From Novosphingobium aureum (GTDB taxonomy: Bacteria > Pseudomonadota > Alphaproteobacteria > Sphingomonadales > Sphingomonadaceae), in assembly GCF_015865035.1 (NCBI RefSeq), contig NZ_JADZGI010000002.1, positions 248,001 through 312,000 of the forward strand: a stretch of 64,000 bases of DNA. The letters are read 5' to 3'. The notes beneath the pieces were generated by a model that saw only the letters and a list, made by a program, of their open reading frames with translations, was not told the DNA's origin and ran no database searches. A program made the position numbers and the translations under genes. Shown here piece by piece: positions 17,509-25,181 of this stretch; position 1 is the stretch's first letter, and each line of letters begins with the position of its first letter.

Positions 17509-18936
17509 TCAATCTGTTGCCCAGATGCAACGCGGGTCGCTCGACGAGACGAGCCCGGGAACCGCTCCCGTGGCGGCGATCGCCATGCCGGGCCGTGAAA
17601 CCGACTCGATGCGTACCCCGCCCCGGACAGCAACGCGCCGGAAGCGGTCGGCGCCTCCCGCGAGCCCGGCCTCGGTCAGAGGCGCAAGGCCCAGGGCCCC
17701 ATCTGCGCCCGCAACGATGCACTTGTCGCGCGTCAGGATCGGCGAGAGGCGGACGCTGCCATCCTCCATCGGCCAGGCGCGGATCTGGGTCTGGGGCAAG
17801 GGCAGCGAACCGCAGACCAGCTTGTCCCCTTCGTGCGCAAGGAACGCGCCGCCGGTTGCCGGGCTGTAGTAGCGCTCGGGCAGCGGGCCGTTGCCGACCG
17901 GGACACCGAAATCGGGCGTGCCGTCGGCGGCGAAGTAGAGCCGCTGGACGCGGGTGTGGCGATCGGGATTGAACAGCGGGTCGCCCTCGATCTCCTTGTA
18001 GTCGCGCCCGTGATAGACGAGCATCGGGCGGCCCTGCTCGTCCACGGTGAAGTCATTATGCCCGGGCCCGTAGACCGAAGTCTCGATGCAGGTCTGGAAG
18101 ACGGGGACCTGCGACTTGGTCCAGTTCGCGGCATCGAGCAGGTCGGCCTCGGCATCGATGCTGAGCAGGCCGAGGCAATAGCGATCGTCGGTCGCGCTGG
18201 CCGAGTAGGTCATGAACAGCTTGCCGGCGTTCTCGATGACCGCCGCGCCCTCGTTGACCTTGAAGCCGCGGATCTCCCAGTCGAGAGTCGGCACCGAAAG
18301 GCGCGTCGCCGGTCCCACGGTGAGCGGTCCGGTCATCTTCGCGATGTAGAGGTTCGAATTGGTCTCGATGCCCGGCTCGCGCTGCGCCCAGGTGAAATAG
18401 CGGATGCCGCGGTGGATGAAGACCTTGGAATCGAGATTGAAGCTGTCCCACGGCGCCTTGAATTCGCCCAGAGTGGTCCAGTTTCCGGTCATCGGGTCGG
18501 GCCCGTCGCAGGCAACGGCATACGTGCGGATGCGGAAGACATCCTCGCCGCCGCCCGAAGGACCGGCCGCGAAATGCACGTACCACTTGCCATCGATCCG
18601 GCTCATTTCGGGCGCCCAGATGAAGCCCGAGAGCGGGCCGCTTTCCTCGTGCCGCCACAGCACGCGTTCCTCGGCGGTGGCGAGCCCGGCGATAGTCTTC
18701 GCGCGGCGCAGTACCAGGCGATCGTACTCGGGCACCGAGCCGGTCATGTAGTAGTAGCCGTCGTCATTAAGGAAGACCTGCGCATCGGCGCGGTTCTTGA
18801 CGAGCGGATTGACCGGACCGGGCACGGCGGCAACGGCGCTGGCCGGCCCCATGACCGAGCGTCCGGCGCTGGTGCAGGCCATCGGCAGGAGCGCGGCCCC
18901 GGCGGCGAAAGTACGGCGCGAAACGGTAAAGTTCAT
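17509..18936 (-). CDS. GH43-type alpha-L-arabinofuranosidase, exported
   Basis: A 475-residue protein with a GH43 five-bladed propeller over about residues 45-340: NRADAQVFLNDDGYYYMT carries the likely base Asp, then WAPEMSRIDGKWYVHFAA and NEGAAVIENAGKLFMTYSAS. The last 110 residues form an extra C-terminal module that could be a degenerate AbfB- or ricin-like carbohydrate-binding domain. The N-terminus MNFTVSRRTFAAGAALL has twin arginines, so Tat export is possible; a Cys in MACTS makes a weak lipobox. The ATG follows GGAGAGGA. It should cut terminal arabinofuranose from arabinan or arabinosides. It is the last gene of the operon that starts at 26711. Confidence 0.82.
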   Translation of the reverse strand: MNFTVSRRTFAAGAALLPMACTSAGRSVMGPASAVAAVPGPVNPLVKNRADAQVFLNDDGYYYMTGSVPEYDRLVLRRAKTIAGLATAEERVLWRHEESGPLSGFIWAPEMSRIDGKWYVHFAAGPSGGGEDVFRIRTYAVACDGPDPMTGNWTTLGEFKAPWDSFNLDSKVFIHRGIRYFTWAQREPGIETNSNLYIAKMTGPLTVGPATRLSVPTLDWEIRGFKVNEGAAVIENAGKLFMTYSASATDDRYCLGLLSIDAEADLLDAANWTKSQVPVFQTCIETSVYGPGHNDFTVDEQGRPMLVYHGRDYKEIEGDPLFNPDRHTRVQRLYFAADGTPDFGVPVGNGPLPERYYSPATGGAFLAHEGDKLVCGSLPLPQTQIRAWPMEDGSVRLSPILTRDKCIVAGADGALGLAPLTEAGLAGGADRFRRVAVRGGVRIESVSRPGMAIAATGAVPGLVSSSDPRCIWATD

Positions 18937-19007
18937 CTTGTCCTCTCCGATGCAATTTCGGCAGCTCCCGCCCTTCCCATGCCTCGCCGGGAAATGATCG
19001 GAAGTTT

Positions 19008-19043
19008 GGCGGGCGCCCCGGCCGGGGGACCGGGACGCCCGCC
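19008..19043 (-). other. Intercistronic hairpin between the two GH43 genes
   Basis: GGCGGGCG at 19008-19015 pairs with CGCCCGCC at 19036-19043. The loop itself contains complementary CCCGG and CCGGG. It lies just after the stop of the endo-arabinanase in the direction of transcription, without a T-run, so partial termination or transcript stabilisation is possible. Confidence 0.5.
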
Positions 19044-19052
19044 GGTGGGTAA

Positions 19053-20072
19053 TCAGTAGCGGGCCACCGGCCAGCCGTCCGCGCCCCATTCGAGCGGGGC
19101 AATGCGCAGCGTGGGCGCGCCGTTGTTTTCCCGGTCGTAGGCGTGGTAGACGAGGTAGGTGGTGCCGTCCTCGTCGGTGAAGGCACCAACGTGGCCGGGA
19201 CCGCGAAAGCGTTCCTTCTCCTGCAGGTCCGCACGCAGCAGGATACTCCCGCCGCCTTGCATCAGCGTGCTGCCGTCCTTGCCGAGATAGGGCCCGGTCA
19301 CTGCACGCGAGCGCCCCATGACGGTGTAATAGGTGCTGTTCACGCCCTTGCAGCAGTAGTCGTAGGAGACCAGCAGGTAGTACCAGCCCCCGTGCGCGAC
19401 GATGAACGGCGCCTCTACCGGAGCCGGGCCGCCCGCAGGCGCGGGGCGGCGCGCGATCGAATGCGGCTTGGCGCCGGGCCGGGGCTTGCCCGTTTCGGGA
19501 TCGAGCGCGAAGAGCTTGATCCCGGTCCAGAAGCTGCCGAGCGAAAGCCACTGGCGTCCCTTGTCATCGACGATCAGGTTGGGATCGATGGCGTTGAAAT
19601 CGCTCTCGGGCGTCGAGCCGACGACATAGCCATGGTCGGTCCAATGATAGTCCGGGGAGGCAGGATCGAGCGTCGGGCTGGTCGCAAGGCCGATGGCCGA
19701 GCGGTTCGAGCCGAAGGTCGAGACCGAGTAATAGAGGCGGTACTGACCATTTACATATGAGATATCGGGTGCCCAGATGCCCTCGGTGCCGGGGATCTTC
19801 TCCTTGGCCCATGCCGGGATTTCATCGAAGACCGCACCTGCATCTTTCCAGGTCTTGAGATCCTTCGAGGTCTTGATCCCGATGTAGCGGCCAACCGTGC
19901 TGAAGACGTAGTAGGTGTCTGCCTCGCGGATGATCACCGGGTCATGGACGATGAGATCGCCCGAAAGCTGGCTGTTGAGCGTGGGCTGAGCGGCGCTTTC
20001 CTGCGCCTGCGCGCCAAGCGGAAGCGCCGCGAGCGCGAGGCTCAGGGCAGCGATGCCGAAACGCAGCGTCAT
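19053..20072 (-). CDS. GH43 endo-1,5-alpha-L-arabinanase-like, secreted
   Basis: A 339-residue enzyme expected to cut the alpha-1,5 backbone of arabinan. The signal peptide runs to about LPLGAQAQ. The propeller shows HDPVIIREADTYYVFST (base Asp), GIWAPDISYVNGQYRLYYS, NAIDPNLIVDDKG and VEAPFIVAHGGWYYLL (acid Glu), which match the arabinanase branch of GH43. The late GPGHVGAF supplies the conserved His. The ATG at 20072 has AGGA at normal spacing; an ATG at 20081 lies too close to it. The gene follows dgoA after only 17 bases. Confidence 0.88.
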   Translation of the reverse strand: MTLRFGIAALSLALAALPLGAQAQESAAQPTLNSQLSGDLIVHDPVIIREADTYYVFSTVGRYIGIKTSKDLKTWKDAGAVFDEIPAWAKEKIPGTEGIWAPDISYVNGQYRLYYSVSTFGSNRSAIGLATSPTLDPASPDYHWTDHGYVVGSTPESDFNAIDPNLIVDDKGRQWLSLGSFWTGIKLFALDPETGKPRPGAKPHSIARRPAPAGGPAPVEAPFIVAHGGWYYLLVSYDYCCKGVNSTYYTVMGRSRAVTGPYLGKDGSTLMQGGGSILLRADLQEKERFRGPGHVGAFTDEDGTTYLVYHAYDRENNGAPTLRIAPLEWGADGWPVARY

Positions 20073-20089
20073 GGCCCGCATCCTTCCGC

Positions 20090-20710
20090 TCAGGCCCAGG
20101 CCGCGACGAGGTCGCGTGCCTTGGCGCCGACCGTCTCGGCACTGTCGCCCGGACGATAGAGGCTGCCGCCCACGCCGATGCCGAACACGCCTGCCGCGCG
20201 GTATTCAGCCAGGTTGGCCGGCCCGACACCGCCCACGGCCCACAGGCGGCAATCCTTCGGCAGGACATCGCCAATGGCCTTGATGTAGCCTGCGCCCAGC
20301 ACCGAGCCGGGAAACACCTTGAGATTGCGCGCGCCAGCCGCGATGGCGGCAAAGGCCTCGGTCGGCGTCAGAAACCCGGGCAGGACGTCCATGCCAAGCT
20401 CGATCGAGCGGGCGATAACCGCAGCGTCGATATTGGGAGAGACCATGAAGGTGCCCCCCGCCCCGGCGAGTGCTTCTGCCAGATCGGTGCCGATCACGGT
20501 GCCGCCGCCGATGGCCGCCCGGTCACCGAGCGCTGCCTGAAGCGCTGCGATCGAACCTGCCGGATCGGGTGAATTGAACGGCACCTCGATCAGGCGGATG
20601 CCCGCTTCGACGAGCGCCTCGCCGATGGCGACGACCTCGTGCGTCTCGACCCCGCGCAGGATCGCGACGATGGGCTTGGCCCCGCTGGCGAGGACTTCAT
20701 CGATCTTCAT
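20090..20710 (-). CDS. dgoA: 2-dehydro-3-deoxy-6-phosphogalactonate aldolase
   Basis: This class I aldolase splits KDPGal into pyruvate and glyceraldehyde-3-phosphate in the De Ley-Doudoroff galactose pathway. The 206-residue protein has PIVAILRG, the Glu in RLIEVPFNSP, and the Schiff-base Lys in NLKVFPGSVLG. The end, WAVGGVGPANLAEYRAAG, is a phosphate-binding region. The overlap of its start with the dgoK stop and the adjacent kinase favour the galactonate rather than the gluconate (KDPG) version of the family. Confidence 0.9.
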   Translation of the reverse strand: MKIDEVLASGAKPIVAILRGVETHEVVAIGEALVEAGIRLIEVPFNSPDPAGSIAALQAALGDRAAIGGGTVIGTDLAEALAGAGGTFMVSPNIDAAVIARSIELGMDVLPGFLTPTEAFAAIAAGARNLKVFPGSVLGAGYIKAIGDVLPKDCRLWAVGGVGPANLAEYRAAGVFGIGVGGSLYRPGDSAETVGAKARDLVAAWA

Positions 20711-21597
20711 GCTGTAACTCCACTGGCCTGCCGGAGGCCTGCAAGGACGGCCTCGTCGCCGTCGATCATGGTCACCGCGATACCGCTGGCCTCCAGCGCC
20801 CGGCGATAGAGCGCCGAGATCGTGGCATCGCCGATCAGGTATACAGGGCCATGCCTGTCATCCTGCGCCGTAACCTCGCCGCCGACAAGCAGCCCGGAGA
20901 GGTACCCGCGCGACCACTCGCTCGAGCGCCCCTGCACGATGCGCGCGGCGCGTGCCTCGAACAGGCTTGCACCGAGCGGCTCGCCGCAGCGTTCGAGACC
21001 GCGTGCGAAGCCTTCGTCGAAAGTGCCTTCGCCCGCGACTTCCGGCCCGCCGAGCGTCGAGTGCCCGGTGAGCAGCGCGAAGAGCTCTCCGGTGGGATAG
21101 GTGCGAAAGCCGGTGATCGCGCCATCGACCAGCTCGACCCACTTGCAGTGCGTGCCGGGCAGCACGACGAGGTGCCGCCCGCTCGCAAGCTCGGGGATGA
21201 GAGCCATGGCTCCGAAGACCTGCGTCTCCTCACCGCGCATCACGTCGGGCACCTCGCCGACGCCATCGCCCCCGGTGCAAACACCGGGAAGGACGCTGAC
21301 TTCGACGTCGGCAACCTGTGTACGCGTCGGCGCCGAGAGCCAGGCCTCGCGGCTCGCCGGGCAGGCCACGTAGCCTGCATCGACGAGGCCGCCCTTGGCC
21401 CCAGCCATCCCGCACAGAGTCACCGCTTCGACCCCGCCTTCGGCGATCCAGGGTGCGAGCCTTTCGCCAAGCACTGCCCCGGCTTCGCCCGAGAGCGCGC
21501 CGGGACCGCTCGCGCGGTCGGTCACGGCCCCGCCCTCGGCCCGGTAGAGCCTGAGGCGGGTCGTTCCCCAATCGCCGAAGACGCGGGCCTTGCTCAT
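20707..21597 (-). CDS. dgoK: 2-dehydro-3-deoxygalactonokinase
   Basis: DgoK phosphorylates 2-keto-3-deoxygalactonate with ATP, feeding the aldolase encoded next. The 296-residue protein shows the family sequence DWGTTRLRLYR at the N-terminus, LCGMAGAKGG, and VLPGTHCKWVELVDGAITGFRTYPTGE-type central blocks. The ATG at 21597 overlaps the GH51 stop and its stop overlaps dgoA, so all three are translationally linked. It is cytoplasmic. Confidence 0.92.
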   Translation of the reverse strand: MSKARVFGDWGTTRLRLYRAEGGAVTDRASGPGALSGEAGAVLGERLAPWIAEGGVEAVTLCGMAGAKGGLVDAGYVACPASREAWLSAPTRTQVADVEVSVLPGVCTGGDGVGEVPDVMRGEETQVFGAMALIPELASGRHLVVLPGTHCKWVELVDGAITGFRTYPTGELFALLTGHSTLGGPEVAGEGTFDEGFARGLERCGEPLGASLFEARAARIVQGRSSEWSRGYLSGLLVGGEVTAQDDRHGPVYLIGDATISALYRRALEASGIAVTMIDGDEAVLAGLRQASGVTA

Positions 21598-23159
21598 TGC
21601 AGTTCGAGCACCACGACCGACTTGGCCGGAAGCGTCACGACAAGCTTGCCACCCTCGATCCGCGCGCCCGAGAATGCTGCGGGCTTGACCGCATCGGGAT
21701 CGTCGAAGGTGTTGTGCGAGTTGATCGCCGGCGCGGTCAGGATCCGACCCGTGACCGAGCCCGCATCCATCCCGTCAAGCGCGATGGTGACGGTGTTGGT
21801 CTGCTCGGGATCGGCATTGGAAAGGCCGACGTGGACCTTGCCGTCCTTGCCCTTTACCGCAGAACCGCTGACAGCGGGCAGCGTGTACTTGCCCTTGGCG
21901 TACCACGGCGTGTCGATGTCGAGCGGCAGCACGGTCGCGTCCTGCCAGGGCTTGTACATCTCGAAGACGTGATAGGTCGGGGTCAGCACCATCTTGCTGC
22001 CCTCGGTGAAGATCATCGCCTGGAGCACGTTCACCATCTGCGCGATGGCGGTCATGCGCACGCGGTCGGCGTGCTTGGCGAAGATGTCGAGATTGATCGC
22101 CGCGATCAGGGCGTCACGCATGGTGTTCTGCTGGCGCAGGAAGCCGGGGTGCGTGCCCGGGTCCTGCTTGTACCATGCGCCCCATTCGTCGACCGCGAGG
22201 AACAGGCGCTTCTCGGGATCGTACTTGTCCATGATCGCCGCGTGCTTGGTGATCAGCTCGTCCATGCGCCATGCCTCGTGCAGCGCATCGGCCCAGCCGC
22301 TCTCGTCGAAATCGACCGGTTCGGCGCGCGGCGGCCAGCCGCCCGCGGGATGGACGTAGTAGTGCAGCGAGACACCGTCGAGCATCGGTGCGGCAATGCG
22401 CATCATCTGCTCGGTCCAGTTGTAGTCCTCGACGTTGGCACCTGCCGCGACCTTGAGGATCTTGGTCCCCGCAGGCGGCTTGATGAAGGTCGAGTAGCGG
22501 CGCGTCACGTCGGCGGCATATTCGGGACGCATGTTGCCACCGCAGCCCCACAGCTCGTTGCCGACGCCGAAGTACTTGACCTTCCACGGGTCCTTGTGGC
22601 CGTTTTCTGCACGCTCGTCGGCCAGCGAACCTGCCGGCGCGGTCATGTACTCGATCCACTCGGCCATCTCGCGCGGGCTGCCGTTGCCGACGTTGCCCGC
22701 GACATAGGCTTCCGATCCGACCTGGCGCACCAGCTCGAAGAACTCGTGGGTGCCCACGGTGTTGGGTTCGGTCACGCCGCCCCAGTGGGTGTTGACCTTG
22801 ACCGGACGCTTCTTCTGCGGGCCGACACCCTCGCGCCAGTGGTACTCGTCGGCGAAGCAGCCGCCCGGCCAGCGGATCACCGGCACCGAGAGGTCGCGCA
22901 GCGCGCCGACGACGTCGTTGCGGAAACCGTTGGTGTTCGGGATCTTGCTGTCCTTGCCGACCCACAGGCCGCCGTAGATGCCCTCACCCAGATGCTCGGC
23001 AAACTGGGTGAAGATGTCCTTGTCGTAGACCGCGCCGGGCTTGTCGGCGTGGATCGTGGCGCTCGTGGGCTGGCCGTCGGTATCGGCGTGGGCGGCGCCC
23101 GCAGCAAGGGCGCTCGCCCCCAGCATCAGCGTGGCGGCGTAGCGTAACGTCTTGAACAT
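21594..23159 (-). CDS. GH51 alpha-N-arabinofuranosidase, exported
   Basis: A 521-residue retaining arabinofuranosidase. A signal peptide (LRYAATLMLGASALAAGAAHA) suggests periplasmic or surface location, unlike the cytoplasmic GH51 enzymes of many Gram-positive bacteria. Conserved blocks are FAEHLGEGIYGGLWVG, RWPGGCFADEYHW, GVGNELWGCGG with the acid/base Glu, and AVDEWGAWY with the nucleophile Glu. A short beta-domain ends the protein (LVVTLPAKSVVVLELQ). The ATG at 23159 gives a normal signal peptide. It sits between the sugar dehydrogenase and dgoK. Confidence 0.92.
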   Translation of the reverse strand: MFKTLRYAATLMLGASALAAGAAHADTDGQPTSATIHADKPGAVYDKDIFTQFAEHLGEGIYGGLWVGKDSKIPNTNGFRNDVVGALRDLSVPVIRWPGGCFADEYHWREGVGPQKKRPVKVNTHWGGVTEPNTVGTHEFFELVRQVGSEAYVAGNVGNGSPREMAEWIEYMTAPAGSLADERAENGHKDPWKVKYFGVGNELWGCGGNMRPEYAADVTRRYSTFIKPPAGTKILKVAAGANVEDYNWTEQMMRIAAPMLDGVSLHYYVHPAGGWPPRAEPVDFDESGWADALHEAWRMDELITKHAAIMDKYDPEKRLFLAVDEWGAWYKQDPGTHPGFLRQQNTMRDALIAAINLDIFAKHADRVRMTAIAQMVNVLQAMIFTEGSKMVLTPTYHVFEMYKPWQDATVLPLDIDTPWYAKGKYTLPAVSGSAVKGKDGKVHVGLSNADPEQTNTVTIALDGMDAGSVTGRILTAPAINSHNTFDDPDAVKPAAFSGARIEGGKLVVTLPAKSVVVLELQ

Positions 23160-23182
23160 GTGCTCTCCCCTCCCCGGGAATA

Positions 23183-24109
23183 TCAATCGTGGAATTCTTC
23201 GACCGCTTCGCGGCGGCCACGCAGGAATGCATCGGCGACGAGCCGCAGCGGGGCAACGTCGACATCGCTGCGCCCGCCCCGGATGAGGTTGGCGAAGCGC
23301 GCGTAAAGCCCTGCGTATTCGAGGTCTTCGTTATGCTCGGTGCCACGCGGGGTGGTGATCACCGCGCCGCCGCTGGAAAGCTTGAGCTCGCCCGCATCGG
23401 TCTCGACGATGATGTCCCAGCTCTGCGGACCGGTCTGGCGCCAGTCGAGGTCCATGTGGACCGGAGCACCCGCCGTATCCTGGAACGCGATGTCCGCCGC
23501 GATCGGCGCTGCGCGGTTGGCCGGAAGACTCAGCGTCGCGTCCTTGAGGAAGATCGGGCGCGGCAGGATGTGGGTGATGATCGAGAGGGCGTTGATGCCC
23601 GGATCGAATACGCCGAGGCCACCCGGCTCCCAGATCCAGTCCTGGCCCGGATGCCACACTCGCACGTCCTCGCGCCAGATGATCTTGGCGCTCTTGACGG
23701 TGCGCTCGGAAAGCCAGGCGCGCGCCGGGGCAACACCGGCGGCAAAGCGCGAGTGCCACGAGGCGAACAGCGTCGTGCCAACCTTGTCCGCGCGGTCCTT
23801 CAGAGCCTCGACTTCGGCGAGCGTGGCGCCCGGCGGCTTCTCGAGGAACACGTGCATGCCGGTCTTGAGCGCAGTGACGGCGATGTCGTAGCGCACCTGC
23901 GGCGGGGTGCACAGCGCCACCGCGTCGACCGCCGGACCGTTCTCGATCAGGTCCTCGAGCGTCGCGAAGTGAGCGATGCCGTCCATCGGCGGCGAATGCG
24001 GGCTGACGGTCGCGGCAATGTCGAAGTTGCCGTTGCCGCGAATGGCGGGAATGTGCTGGTCACGGGCAATCTTGCCGAGACCGACGATGCCGATGCGGAT
24101 CGGGTCCAT
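23183..24109 (-). CDS. L-arabinose / D-galactose 1-dehydrogenase (Gfo/Idh/MocA family)
   Basis: A 308-residue NAD(P)-dependent oxidoreductase that should oxidise the sugar C1 to the lactone. It has the Rossmann start IRIGIVGLGKIARDQHIPAI, the catalytic region VFLEKPPGATLAEVEAL, the long block RVWHPGQDWIWEPGGLGVFDPGINALSI, and the end VDVAPLRLVADAFLRGRR. From memory this layout closely matches the Azospirillum L-arabinose 1-dehydrogenase, whose relatives also use D-galactose. That dual use fits the two branches encoded here. The stop falls 23 bases before the GH51 start. Confidence 0.88.
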   Translation of the reverse strand: MDPIRIGIVGLGKIARDQHIPAIRGNGNFDIAATVSPHSPPMDGIAHFATLEDLIENGPAVDAVALCTPPQVRYDIAVTALKTGMHVFLEKPPGATLAEVEALKDRADKVGTTLFASWHSRFAAGVAPARAWLSERTVKSAKIIWREDVRVWHPGQDWIWEPGGLGVFDPGINALSIITHILPRPIFLKDATLSLPANRAAPIAADIAFQDTAGAPVHMDLDWRQTGPQSWDIIVETDAGELKLSSGGAVITTPRGTEHNEDLEYAGLYARFANLIRGGRSDVDVAPLRLVADAFLRGRREAVEEFHD

Positions 24110-24112
24110 GGC

Positions 24113-25114
24113 TCAGAGCACCTTGACCGTGGTGACCGCCTCACCGGCCGCGTCGCGTGCCAGCGGATTGCTGACGGGCAGCGTGAAAGGCGCCGCGCTG
24201 ATCTCGAAGACGTCGCCTTCGCGGGTCTCGATGCCATCGGTGCACGAGAGCGTGGCGGTGCCGAAGAAGTGCACGTGCAGGTCGCCCGGGCGACGAAACA
24301 GCGCGTACTTGAAATGGTGATGCTCGAGATTGGCGAACGAGTGCGACATGTTGCCCTCGCCCGAGAGGAACGGCTTTTCCCAGAGCACTTCGCCGTCGCG
24401 CAGGATCTTGCTCATGCCCTCGATCTTCTCGGGCACGTCGCCGATCAGCAGCTCGGGGCCGAGCGCGGCCTCGCGCAGCTTGGAGTGTGCGAGCCAGAGG
24501 TAGTTGTGACGCTCGGTCACGTGGTCGGAAAACTCGTTGGCGAGCGCGAGGCCGAGGCGGTAGGGCTGGCCATCGTTGCCGATGATGTAGATGCCCGCGA
24601 GCTCGGGCTCCTCGCCGCCGTCCTTGGCGAAAGCGGGCATGGTCAGCGTCTCGCCGGGACCGACGAGCTGCGAGCCGTCGCCCTTGTAGAACCACTCAGG
24701 CTGCTGGCCTTCGGTGCCAGCGGCGGGCTTGCCGCCCTCGAGGCCTTCCAGGAACATGCGCATCGAGTCGGTGACGTTCTCGCCCGAAGCAGCGGCCTGG
24801 TGCATCTTGTTGCGCCCTTCGGCCGAGCCGAGGTGAGTAAGGCCGGTGCCGGTCATCAGCAGGTGCGCCGGGTCCTCGTGGTCGACAGGGGCGATGATCG
24901 TACCTGCCGCCAGTTCGGCCGCGATGTCGATCGCGGCGCCTTCGCCGCAGTCCTTGGCCACCTGCGAGAGGGTCTTGCCCTCGTCGATGGCGCGCAGCGC
25001 AAGTTCGCGCACCGAGGTGACGCCGGGAAGCACGTGGGCGGCATCGCCCTGGGCCAGGATAACGGAACGTGCGCCATCGGCGGCGCGATGCTGAAGCAGG
25101 CGAAGGTAGGTCAT
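24113..25114 (-). CDS. FAH-family 2-keto-3-deoxy-L-arabonate dehydratase (AraD1/GguC type)
   Basis: A 333-residue fumarylacetoacetase-fold protein of the AraD1/GguC group. The middle has ARD-like acidic metal-binding residues: PELAGIYIIGNDGQPYRLGLALANEFSDH, then HSKLREAALGPELLIG, and the C-terminal GDVFEISAAPFTLPVSNPLA. It most likely dehydrates 2-keto-3-deoxypentonate to alpha-ketoglutarate semialdehyde, the substrate of the enzyme encoded just upstream. Other bacteria often use a dihydrodipicolinate-synthase-fold enzyme for this step; none is seen in the window. Function is inferred from family and context. Confidence 0.78.
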   Translation of the reverse strand: MTYLRLLQHRAADGARSVILAQGDAAHVLPGVTSVRELALRAIDEGKTLSQVAKDCGEGAAIDIAAELAAGTIIAPVDHEDPAHLLMTGTGLTHLGSAEGRNKMHQAAASGENVTDSMRMFLEGLEGGKPAAGTEGQQPEWFYKGDGSQLVGPGETLTMPAFAKDGGEEPELAGIYIIGNDGQPYRLGLALANEFSDHVTERHNYLWLAHSKLREAALGPELLIGDVPEKIEGMSKILRDGEVLWEKPFLSGEGNMSHSFANLEHHHFKYALFRRPGDLHVHFFGTATLSCTDGIETREGDVFEISAAPFTLPVSNPLARDAAGEAVTTVKVL

Positions 25115-25129
25115 CGGTGTCTCTCCCTG

Positions 25130-25166
25130 CCGCGGCGTGTCTTCTTATCGGGGGGACACGCCGCGG
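25130..25166 (-). other. Perfect 12-bp intercistronic hairpin
   Basis: CCGCGGCGTGTC at 25130-25141 pairs exactly with GACACGCCGCGG at 25155-25166 across a 13-base loop. It separates the semialdehyde dehydrogenase stop from the FAH gene start, and the FAH ribosome site (GGGAGAG) follows directly. It may shield the upstream message or tune the downstream gene. Confidence 0.6.
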
Positions 25167-25181
25167 GTTGAGGATATGGGT

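Noticed and set aside
20090..20710. KDPG (Entner-Doudoroff) aldolase
   Set aside because: Same family, but the gene is coupled to 2-keto-3-deoxygalactonokinase and no edd-type glucose pathway gene is adjacent.
21597..23147. A 516-codon open frame opposite the GH51 gene
   Set aside because: Shadow of a conserved enzyme with both catalytic Glu residues on the minus strand.
23189..25171. A 660-codon open frame opposite the sugar dehydrogenase and FAH genes
   Set aside because: Spans two identified genes and lacks protein-like patterns.
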